NCBI GenBank assembly: GCA_032718475.1 | Contig: JAUCBJ010002626.1 | Coordinates: forward strand, 1-64,000 | Direction of reading: 5' to 3' | Length of the DNA stretch: 64,000 nucleotides | Source: Nemertoderma westbladi | Lineage: Eukaryota > Xenacoelomorpha > Nemertodermatida > Nemertodermatidae | In this document: positions 54,659-64,000 of the stretch, piece after piece | Numbering within the stretch: position 1 is the stretch's first letter | Layout of the letters: each line of letters starts with the position of its first letter | The notes under the pieces: model-generated | Databases searched by the model: none | Told to the model about the DNA's origin: nothing | Seen by the model: the letters and a program-made list of their open reading frames with translations, nothing else | Program-made: the position numbers and the translations under genes

Positions 54659-55335
54659 ACCCCATGAATACTACAGTAGTTCAAATTTCCCGCCATGAAG
54701 AATAAGAGCTGGTACGGTAGTATGTAGCGTTAGGTCAAAGTCGAGTTAGGTCCATTTCTTTATTTGCTAACTTTGGATCTATATCTGAATCTTCGGGTCA
54801 AAATTTAGATCCAGTGGCATTAGTATTGTAATGCCAATGTCTATCGATCGGGCCAGGCGGTGAATCCGCCAATGACCCAAATTTAGCAAACAAAGATACG
54901 GAACCTACCAGTACTTGGACCTAACGGTGCACAACCCAGGAGCTCCATACTGTATGTTGAATTTTTGTAAAGTCGAAAATTGTTTAAAAAATGCGGATCT
55001 TCTTCCAAACTCCAGTAATATAAATAGTGCTATCTCAATAACTAAGCAAAATTTTGTAAAACGGATTGCAGATTCGGGTTCCCCATAAAATTTTGGACAA
55101 TAATCAATAAAAAAAACGAAAATCATTTTTTTTTCAAAAACGATGCTACCCCCCCCCCCCCCCCCCCCCTTAAACCCTAATATATCGAAATTTTCACCTG
55201 GCGGATCCCCTTTAGTTTTCAACCAGCTAAAAACGATTGGTAAAACCGCGTAACTTTCTACAGCGCCGGAGGTTAAGGAGGAGGGTTGGGGTGGGCGGGG
55301 GGGGGGGGGGGGGGGGGTACCGACAATTCCGACCC
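54659..55335. other. Upstream of the Mutator-like gene; C- and G-tracts
   Basis: No gene recognised. It should include the Mutator-like gene promoter. A run of 21 C lies at 55149-55169, beside ATGCTACC, and a run of about 21 G at 55297-55317. Short open frames across the tracts are low complexity. Confidence 0.45.
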
Positions 55336-56629
55336 GGATAATTCCGACCCATTCTGGGATCGAATGAAATTTTCATAGGTCGGAATTGTCCGGATCCAGC
55401 ATAGGACAATTCCGACCCAAATAATTAAAAAATAATAATAAATCATAATTTTATTTAACATTACATTGTAGTATTATTCAACATAATATTGCTGTATCCA
55501 TGGATATTCTTCGTTCGAGACACGTTTACTATGTAATTTTATCGTTGTATAGTACTTTTTTTTTTTTGTAGTTTTTTTTGGTGCTTGGGTGAGATGATAG
55601 TATAATAACATAGTTGATACAATGGATTTCAAATTGCACTATTACACCCTATCACCAAATCTGATTTATACAATGAGGTACAGTGATACGGATGTAAGGG
55701 GGAAATTCAAAACAGTTGGTTGTTTATGTTGTAGGCCTACTGCAGTACTGGTCAGCTATTGTAGGCCTGTACGACTGCGCTGTACTACCAGGCTACGGCT
55801 CAGTGTCGGCGTTGTCCAACCGAATGGATGCATCAGACACTGGACAATGAACCGGCCGTTTAGAGGCTGACCTACAACCTCGAAGGCAGAGCAGGGAGGA
55901 ACGAAGCAACGCGAAGTTTAACTTGCGCCGGATCCACGTGACGCATTCCGAGTACCTGACCTCGCGTTTGTCCGCGAGCTTCTGTCCCAGGCGCTTAACA
56001 AACTGGCGCGTGGTCGGCGCCATCCCGCCAAAGGCCGAGAATATGAGGGGGACGAAAGTAGAATGTTCCACCTCCCGTATCCTCTCCTCGTACTTAAGAA
56101 TCTTACGATTCTCGTGGTGGAGGTGCGCTGCGTCTAGGGACATAGCCGCGTTCGTCGCCGCCAGCGGGTTAAACACGGACACGTCGATGAACGACCGCTG
56201 GAATCGGTTTCCCCAGAAGCCGCTCACAGACACATCCAGCCTCGCCTGCTGGTCCGTCGAGGTGGTACGATGGGTGAAAGTTTCACCGGATAACGGCTGG
56301 AGCATCGGCTCAACAGCAACGCTGTAGGCGACCTCAGTGAGCGAGTTGGCGACGAAATCACGTATCTCATTGTGCCTGATGGAGGGGAAACCTCCAGTTG
56401 GGCACGACAGGACGTGGGTTGCAGAAATAGTACTTTTAGAATGGAGTGTATTCGGTACTAGTGTGTTTTGGGCACATCCAAAAGAAAAATATTAATGTAC
56501 TACAGTAGAACACATATTTTTGTTATTGATTAGCGGTAATTTCTATTAATTATTTTTATTTATTTGGATCCGGCCAATTCCGACCCATGAAAACTTCACT
56601 CTATCTCTGAGTGGGTCGGAATTATCCTA
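55336..56629. mobile_element. Foldback element with 60-65-bp inverted arms
   Basis: The left arm (about 55336-55399) and the reverse complement of the right arm (about 56569-56629) share GATAATTCCGACCCA, TTTTCAT, GGTCGGAATT and CCGGATCC. A poly-G run flanks each side (55297-55317 and 56637-56657). The interior holds a fragment of a retroelement protein on the minus strand. Confidence 0.55.
55793..56440 (-). pseudogene. Retroelement protein fragment (C-terminal domain found after RT)
   Basis: Reads through GGFPSIRHNEIRDFVANS, EPMLQPLSGETF, DVSVSGFWGNRFQRSFIDV, VFNPLA, RIREVEHSTFVPLIFSAFGG and FALLRSSLLCLRG. This arrangement is familiar from the C-terminal part of reverse-transcriptase proteins predicted in many invertebrate genomes; I cannot name the clade. 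No RT core or start codon is present, so it is a fragment captured in the foldback. The reading frame is open for about 215 codons. Confidence 0.6.
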
Positions 56630-56659
56630 ACTTTGAGGGGGGGGGGGGGGGGGGGGGTA

Positions 56660-57060
56660 ATATCCTAGATTCGAGATAAGTGTAACATTTTTTTTATTTT
56701 ATCAAATTTGTTAATGGCCCACCAGGCTCACATCCAAACCAATTGTGTTTTGTTGTATGCTGAGCGAGAAGAGTCGATTATATTGTGGGCGAGAAGATAG
56801 ATCTTGAAAGCTCATGGATTTTTGTGATGAAGTTAGTCGTACAGTTTGAATATAGAAGTCACCGCGAGAAGTAGAGTAGAGCGAATAGGGTAGTTATGTA
56901 TTGTAGACGTTTCCTTAAATAAGTTTTGTAAAGTAGTTGGTAAGTTATTAGTGGCGGAATTTACTTCGTACATAAGTAGTCCTACTTAGTGCTTGTAAAG
57001 TAAGTCCAGTGGAAGAATAGAGAGAGATTTATAAATAGGGTTAGATGAATGAGTAATTTT
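56660..57060. other. Noncoding, no recognised gene
   Basis: AT-rich sequence with no recognised feature. Confidence 0.4.
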
Positions 57061-57063
57061 AAC

Positions 57064-57720
57064 TTAAACTTCCACGGGGGTAGTTTCAGCTAGGGAGAAA
57101 GAGTTCGGACCTCGGGTGGAGTTAGGAATAAAACTGAGAGGGGAACGATTAGGTGAGGGGATTTCTTTATTTAGTTTAGGACCAACGGTAGAAAAATGGT
57201 TATTTAAAATAGTGGTTTCAATTGTATTTCCGTTACGAGTAGTCATTTGTTTGGGAATGGTATGCATTCAATTTTTTATTAAGTGTCATTAAAAAATCAG
57301 ATATATAGGATAAATTTGATGGCAAACTGCGACAATTTAATTGAAATACTAAGAGAGATGGGGATAGGTCAGAATTTTTTTAGTTCGTTGTTGAAAGATT
57401 GTTCTGTATAAGTACCTCCATCTACAGTAGATTAAAATTAGTTAATTTAGTCTCAGAGTCCAGATGGGAAAATTTTTGATTTTGTACATTAGTGTTTTGA
57501 AAATTAGTCTCAATAGGAAAAATATCAACATCATCTGGACATACAGAATAAAATTGAAAAATCTCTGAGTAACAATCAACACAATAGATATCCGCTCGAT
57601 TACGCTCAGCATGAACAAGTTCACATGGGAGTAGCTATATAAGCCGCATGGTAGGGTATTTATTAAGGCAAATGCTACAAGTAAAAATATTTTCAGACAG
57701 CTCAAATCTAGAATAGCAAA
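57064..57720 (-). pseudogene. LINE relic (zinc finger and pre-RT linker)
   Basis: On the minus strand, a Cys-rich stretch (FTCSICLNKYPTMRL, then IYCVDCYSEIF) at about 57550-57700 resembles a LINE-type zinc finger. Further on, NNHFSTVGPKLNKEIP and FSLAETTPVEV (57070-57200) look like the linker before the reverse transcriptase in CR1/L2-type LINEs. The two parts are too close together, so an internal deletion is likely. Confidence 0.4.
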
Positions 57721-58721
57721 AGGTACATGAGGAATGGTACATGAGGGTTGGCGAGAGGGGCGGGGGGTTGGGGGTTACTGTACAAAGAAAAGTAGAAAAA
57801 AAAAATCAAAATTAAAATCTTAACACGCTACAAAAATATATGTACGAGGTTCTGCCTTGAACACGGCGATAAGAAGATGAACTCAATATACAGTAGAAGT
57901 CATATTTATTTGCTAACGCTTACCTTTTTATTTTTCCATTTATGATATTATAAACGTCACATGATTTAACTGTTGTAGAATCTGACCACGAATTATGACC
58001 TCTTCCATTGCAACAGCAAATCCCTGGTATTGTACCTGAATTAGTGTTGGGTGTCTATAAAGCTTTTAAAATATTTGTTTCAACACTTTTATTAAAACAC
58101 CTTGGCATGTTATTTTTTTTCCATTATTTACAGTTCCATTACAGTTTTTGCCGCATTTATATTTTGTTAAGTTTTGGATCACCAGGGATTGAATGGATGC
58201 AAACTCTTTATTTTTGTATTTTGAAATCCATTTTTTATGAATAATACAAAACAGTATTCTTGAATAATTTATTATAACGAACCTATTAATAGGCCAGGAT
58301 AGTTCTTGTCAAGAGTTGAGCCGTTCAAAAACACGATGTGTGTATGGGGTGGTGGTGTGTGTGTATCCAATCCAATATCTTAAAAACTCAAGCAGGTACG
58401 CAAAAATTTTAATAACAAACTCTACATAAATTTTGGTTGCGCACAAGACTGTATATTTTTTGTGGCGTTTCGATCACGGGGTTACTGAAAAATAGCGGTT
58501 TTGAAAATTTAATGTCGAATTTCACCGATTTCAACTCGTCGAGTATGCACCAACATTTATATTTGGGCTATTCAGTCATTTGAGCAACATATTTGAGCCT
58601 CAGAATCTTTTCAAATGTCGCCAATCTCGCACAGAACGTCCCTAAAATTCTGGCCCCGGCAAAAAAACGCACTAATTCGTCTAAAAGAGTAAATTATTGG
58701 TTGCAGAATAATATGATTCAA
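57721..58721. other. AT-rich noncoding sequence
   Basis: No gene recognised. The short open frame 58008-58244 is hydrophobic low complexity without a recognisable domain. Confidence 0.4.
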
Positions 58722-59217
58722 CTAGAAAAGCCAGCAAGCTGGCTATAAGGAGACCGTCCATAGACAAACGTAGTGTTAGTTGGGTCCCTCCTCATTCATT
58801 ATCATCAACCTATAAAACATTTGAACGGCCCACTGCATACAATTCAATCAGCTGGCCTCCCACATAACATAGCAGTGAGTAGTAGTAACCTTATAGATAT
58901 TCCCATAGGATTCACTGGGAAGAGCTATTCAGCTGGCGGGGTAATACATTATACAAACTAAAAGTTGATGTTTGATTACTGTCTGGGTTAGAGTGAGATA
59001 GTAAATAAATTTAGCAAGTAATATAGGCCTACTTCTCTGCAGTTTGGGCTATCCATTCAATAAATAGTACAGTAGTAGCTTACAGGGCCCTCATGAGTAC
59101 CAGCAGCTGGTGTTTCTATCGTTGAGTTCATGGCAATTTTCGTGTTTTCGTTTTCGCTCACTCAGGGTACAGGTTTGAGGGGCAGATTCGTTTAAAGCTA
59201 GCTTGCTGGCTTTCTAG
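58722..59217. mobile_element. MITE with ~20-bp terminal inverted repeats
   Basis: Left end CTAGAAAAGCCAGCAAGCTG; right end, on the other strand, CTAGAAAGCCAGCAAGCTAG. About 496 bp, no coding capacity. The superfamily is not assigned. Confidence 0.6.
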
Positions 59218-59884
59218 TTTTTATTTAATCTATTTCTAGAAAGTATTCATAACCAATGAGTTTTGGGATTGCAATTTTCGAACAGCGCGTCTGTCTGTAA
59301 ATATCCTTATTTAGTATTTAATAATATTATAATACTTTTACCTAGAATAGGTTCATCACCCTTGTAGATATCTCTTAATAATTTAGTCGTGGGCTTATCC
59401 TGTATGGTAGGTGCGTTCATGTCCATCATTTTATTATCCCTCAAACGCCGTGACAGTAACTTTATGTTGTGTGGGTTTCGTAGCAACCAACGTACCAGTT
59501 GATACTATTGGATGAAATAAAGATAAGAAAAATAATAATAAAATAATTATATAAATTTAATCCTAGAACATCATAGAACTACATGACGCAGTTGGTATAT
59601 ACGGTATATATATATGATATAGATGCACCAAATTATTAGTTCAAATAATTAGTTCTTATCAGTTAAAACATTCCCTTATAAACATAGTGAGAGCACCACC
59701 CTGCAGACACGACGTATATGCGACTAACATTTCACTCATTGTATAAGAGATCTTGGTGGAGGTTAGGATATTCTACATTGACTATCCTAAAGGACAATAT
59801 TATTGATGTTCAGATTAATTGGCCTGTAGATTTAAATGGTTGATCGCGAACTACAGTATGTATCAATTATTTAATTTTTAAGAA
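59218..59884. other. AT-rich noncoding sequence
   Basis: No gene recognised. A short (TA)n stretch lies near 59600-59620. Confidence 0.4.
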
Positions 59885-61960
59885 CATTGATTTTACTACT
59901 ACTACTAGGTCGAGCGAACTCGGACATTGGAAATGAGATCCTTCCAGGCTTCCCGATTCTCCATAGTTGTCGCAATTTCGTTTCTCCTAAGTTCAGTATC
60001 CCTTTCAAGTTATCTATATATGTTATGGCCGGTCGTCCACGACTACGCTTTCCATGAGTTGGTTGCCCGAAAAGTAGATCTGGTATGACCTCGTCTTTAC
60101 TTCGCCAGCAGTTCCCACTGAATCTTAATCTGCGTTCACAGAGGGTGGTTAATACACGTGGTATTGTACCATAACGCTTGGCGTTTGTCATGTGTTGTCT
60201 CCAGCTGATGTTTAAGGCTGCCCTTAGTAGTCTTGTGTAGCAACCATTAATTCGTTGTTCAAGTGATTTAGTCAATGAGTGTCCAGGTCTCACCCCCGTA
60301 TAAAAATACACTTTCCACTGTGGCTCGAAAGAACTTAGTGTTCAGGTGCCTGGAGAGATCTGATTTCCAGATGGTATCCATTTTTGATAGAGCTAACCCA
60401 AGCCTTTGCTTTCCTAACTTCTATGTCCTTTTTGCTACTCACTATCCATGATCCAAGGTACTGGAAGTCGTCGACCTTCCTTAGTTGATTATTATCAATA
60501 GTTGTCAAGTTTCCATCAACAATAAAGGTCATGAATTCGGTCTTGGTAGCATTTATATGCAATCCAACCTCCTTAGCAGCCCTCTCCACTTTATTTAGTA
60601 GAAGCTGTGCATTTGCTAGCGTATTAGAGAGCAGGGCGATGTCATCCGCAAAGTCGGTGACTGCGACTGTAGTTGCCGGATATCTACTACTTCTGCGTTC
60701 TTGAAGTGTGAATCCCAGATCTTCACCCTTTGTGGCCATCCTCATTGCGTAATCCAGCACAATTAGAAATAGTAATGGTGCTAATGTGTCACCTTGCAGT
60801 ACGCCAGCCAGGATTGAGACAAACTCAGTTTCACCATCTGGTGAGAGTACCTGCGCTTCTGTGTCACAATATAACAATCCAATGCCAGCAACAATTACTT
60901 CTGGTATTCCATAAGCTCTTAGGATTTCAAGCATTTTTCCTCTATGGATGGAGTCGAATGGCTTCTTGAAGTCCACAAAAGTCATGACTGCGGGGAGATT
61001 CTTTGATTTAATTCCTTCAATCAGTCTCCGTAGTGCAAGTATCTGAGCTATTGTTGATCTACTTGTTCGAAATCCGTTTTGGCTCTACGCAGTAGTTTCT
61101 CTATGTGAGGCCTAATCCTATATACTGTAGAATCATTTTATTGTATATTTTGGCAGGTACCACAAGCAGACAGATCCCACGACAGTTTGTTGGTATACCG
61201 AGGTCTCCTTTCTTGGGCAGAGGCTTTAGTTGACCTTTAGTCCAAATTGGTGGTGGCTTTTCCCCTTTTAACACCCGGTTGCATTCAATAATGTTTAGCA
61301 CTCCTGTTTTCCATACCTCGGCTGAGATTTCATCTAATCCACTCGCTTTATTATTGGCCATGCTTTTAATGCTTGCTTTAGAGTTCGACAGGTGTGAAGT
61401 CCCGTGTTTCTATAGGTAGTGTCTTGTCATATATTTTCCTTGTAGGGCTGACCGCGATGTTTGGTGGCTGCCCAAGCAAGTTGCTGAGGTGATTTTTCCA
61501 CTTCCCAACACGTTCTTCAGGACTATCGGCTTTGAGGCGCCCCTTTGCACAACTTTTCCGACCAGATACCTCATTTACAGTTTGCCAGGTAAGTCTTGAT
61601 TGTTGCTGTATGTGAGCAGTTGTAATTGCTTCAGTTTTATCCTGTATGTACTTTTCCTGGCTGATGTTTTAGGCCAATTTAAGATCGTCCTTAGCTTTCT
61701 CAACCTTGTTAATGTTTTCAGTTGTTGGTTGTTCGGTTTTAACTTTGTAGGCTATCTTAAGATCTTCTCTCTAACCTCTGAGTTTTGCCATGGCACATAC
61801 TGTTTTCGTTTGGGTTTCTGGGGGATATGCCTCTTAGCTGATTCCTTGTGGGCTGTTATTATATTCTGGTATATTGAATCGGTGGACTGGTCTTCATCCA
61901 TTGACTGAAGTGCTTCAAAGCGGTTTTGAAATTCTACTGTGTAAGCCTTCTACTGTGTAA
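59885..61960 (-). mobile_element. RTE-like LINE, 5'-truncated, second subfamily
   Basis: Minus-strand copy ending in (TAG)n at 59893-59908. The reverse transcriptase reads KASGLDEISAEVW, KPLPKKGDLG, TFVDFKKPFDSIHR, GVLQGDTLAPLLFLIV and VTDFADDIALLSN (catalytic FADD). The C-terminal part continues in the frame 60311-59871 with YTRLLRAALNISW and RLRFSGNCW. Frameshifts lie near 61090, 60330 and 61370, and the endonuclease is missing. It is related to the copies at 9079 and 11235 but clearly diverged. Confidence 0.8.
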
Positions 61961-63476
61961 GCATTCAAAAACGGGCTGATGTTGAGGGATCAATGTATAA
62001 TTAAAATTATTGAAATAAACATAGAAATAAAGAACAATTACAGATTCCTTTTCTAAATTTTTGAAGAGGGGTTTGCACAAGGCGCTGACATTTAGACCGA
62101 GAAGGGAAGGTCAGCCGTGGGCAGGGAGCTTTAAATACCACCTGCAGCTTAGTCGTGATTGGAGTAACGTTTCGATCCACCCATTGGGTGAATCGACTCG
62201 CTAGAGGGCACGGCCTTGGGGTACTAAGGAAGACGTGAAACTATACGTTTCGACCCAATATATGAAAGCGGGATCGAAACGTGCAGAAATAATTGTGGTT
62301 TACAATATACGTAGGTTTGCGGCCGTTAAAAATACTAGAATAAGCACAGATAGGTCGGTTATTCTTCACATGGCTGAATGTTTTCATTTCAGACATTTCT
62401 AAAATGTTTTCATTTCAGCCCACTTTGGTAGACTAGATAACTGCCGAGGGATTACTGTCCCAAAAAATACGCAGCCTGTGGATGGTCAACAGTATCACCT
62501 TTCATACCTTTCGTCCTCTAGCGGCAGGCCGGAGAACTACAGACCGATTACCGACCCCACAAAGATACAAGACAAGGCGCTCTCCAGGTGTAATGTCCTT
62601 TATCCTAGGGGGCCGCAGCGTTTTTGGAGTAGAAGGTGACCGAGGAGGGTTTCCACGAGAGTTTGGGATTAATAAATTGGGTGAAAGGCGCATCTGGGCG
62701 GCTCACCCGACAGTCGATAAGATTCCAAGCCAGCCATTTCAGCCTTGAGGAAGAAAAGGAGCGCCTCAAGGATGTTTTCTAGCACAAGTCTGACAAAGTT
62801 TCAGTTTGAACTGATCGTAAATAACTGAATGGGTGATAAATTTCACTTTCAGTCAATTTTCCCTCTAAAGGCAAATTTAAAACTGCAGACGGAATATATC
62901 CGTTTGAATCACACAGCTAATGGTCCAGTACAAATCTGTCTAGTTTCAGTTTGAACGGATTAAAAGCAAAGAAATGGGAGGACATTTAACGTTTAGATAT
63001 GTAGGCCCTAGTCCTCTAGCAGGAGACTGTTGAAGTGTTGGTGTCTGAAAATTCAACTTTTGCTCTTATGCCTACAAATTTTCAACTCGAGATCTCTAAG
63101 TCTCTAGTCATTAGCATATCAAAATCGTAACGACAACAACTATTTGCCAACATTAACCCATCATCTTAAAAGTTTCAGTTCGTACTTCGAATTTTTTTGC
63201 CAAAAAAATTTCTAGGCTCTATCATGGATCCATTTTCATTTTTCCATTTTATTACTGTTCTTGGGCATCATTTGGGTTCAGAAAATGAATTTTTACAATA
63301 GTAACCATTTTCTTGAATGCTCAAAATATGTATTTTTAAGCAATATTAAATTCTATTTGAATGAATTTTTTGTAGTGTTTTTTTTATGGAAGCTATTATC
63401 GGTATTTATGCTACAGTATATACAGTAAAAATTTATTTTTGCATACGCTAATGACGGGACGGAAAATGAAAATAAA
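61961..63476. other. Noncoding, no recognised gene
   Basis: Contains two GTTTCGA/TCGAAAC-type inverted segments at 62169-62200 and 62248-62283 and a short duplication of GTTTTCATTTCAG (62380-62415). The open frame 62482-62748 has no recognisable domain. Confidence 0.4.
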
Positions 63477-64000
63477 TTGAGATAATTAAAATGCCAATAT
63501 TTTATAGGGCATTAAGTTTAGCCTGGGTACCAATATGTTAATTGTACTGTGTTTTATCTTTGTGTGTGTTATAAGATTTGATTTTATAAAAAAATATAAA
63601 ATTCTAGAACATAGTTGTACCTTCCCACAATATTGGTAGCTTTAAAATTGCCATTTGTTGTGTTATTTTTATTGTAATTTTTACTAGCTTATAAAGATAA
63701 TGGTAGCTATAAAGAGAAAGGTTTTATTTTACACTTTTTATTTGGGCAAAGGAAATCGCACTTTCTTCGTTTTCCAGTATCTTATTAATTTTCCTTAAAA
63801 TATCCGCTTAATGTCTGCAAAAGTGCGGATAATATAATTATTTATTACATGGGAAAAAAAGTAGAACTTTTTTTCACTATTCTCGAGGCATTTTATTTAC
63901 TGAGCGTCAGCGAGGTTAATAAAGGGTCGAGAGGTCTAGATTCATGTTCTACAGTACGTCTTAAAATGCCCTATAAAATATTGCATTTTAATTATCTCAA
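63477..64000. mobile_element. Terminal-inverted-repeat element (MITE), may continue past the window
   Basis: TTGAGATAATTAAAATGC and AATATTTTATAGGGCATT at 63477-63514 are found in reverse complement at 63962-64000. The arms are about 38 bp and nearly perfect. The right edge coincides with the end of the window, so the full element end and target duplication cannot be seen. Confidence 0.55.

Noticed and set aside
62160-62290. Further hammerheads at GTTTCGA/TCGAAAC segments
   Set aside because: CGAAAC and a stem are present but no CTGATGA core is found beside them.

Overview
The window is animal nuclear DNA, most likely from an invertebrate and probably a marine one. Two conserved host genes (TRAPPC1 and AASDH) sit in AT-rich DNA crowded with retroelements: two BEL/Pao LTR elements, a CR1/L2-type LINE, RTE-like LINEs with (TAG)n tails, a hammerhead retrozyme, and piggyBac-like and hAT-like MITEs. 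BEL/Pao elements are not found in mammals or birds. I cannot name the phylum.

Layout. 0.37-5.3 kb: a piggyBac-like MITE split by a decayed CR1/L2-type LINE. 5.4-6.3 kb: a foldback element with an hAT MITE inside it. 8.3-10.1 kb: minisatellites interrupted by a LINE 3' end. 10.88-28.52 kb: BEL/Pao element 1 on the minus strand. Its left LTR is split by an RTE-like LINE with an 8-bp target duplication, and it has damaged gag, protease, partial RT, RNase H, integrase and an extra downstream ORF. 28.5-31.2 kb: inverted repeats and short tandem repeats. 31.27-35.80 kb: TRAPPC1 and AASDH, both uninterrupted ORFs on the plus strand. 37.65-54.59 kb: a minus-strand Mutator-like transposase gene of two exons. 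Its 15-kb intron holds BEL/Pao element 2 (39.04-51.55 kb, target duplication GGTAG) and a tandem array of tRNA-like units that each carry a complete hammerhead ribozyme (51.86-53.72 kb). 55.3-56.7 kb: a foldback with a retroelement protein fragment. 57.1-57.7 kb: a LINE relic. 58.7-59.2 kb: a MITE. 59.9-61.9 kb: another RTE-like LINE. 63.48 kb to the end: a terminal-inverted-repeat element that may run past the window.

The most interesting part is the array at 51.86-53.72 kb. It has about 5.5 near-identical 340-bp units on the minus strand. In each unit a type I hammerhead fills the space between a perfect Pol III A box and B box. The whole multimer is flanked by one 11-bp target duplication, as expected if a multimeric or circular RNA was reverse transcribed into the site. 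All six ribozymes lie in sense orientation inside the intron of the Mutator-like gene, so they could cut its pre-mRNA.

Other points of note are: BEL/Pao element 2, which lost RT, RNase H and integrase by deletions that kept a 1532-codon Gag-protease frame open and whose LTRs are almost identical; an unrecognised basic-tailed ORF between integrase and the 3' LTR in both BEL elements; a nearly invariant noncoding block upstream of that ORF; and a 48-bp coding minisatellite inside the AASDH beta-propeller. All identities and counts were judged by eye from the sequence; no search was run.
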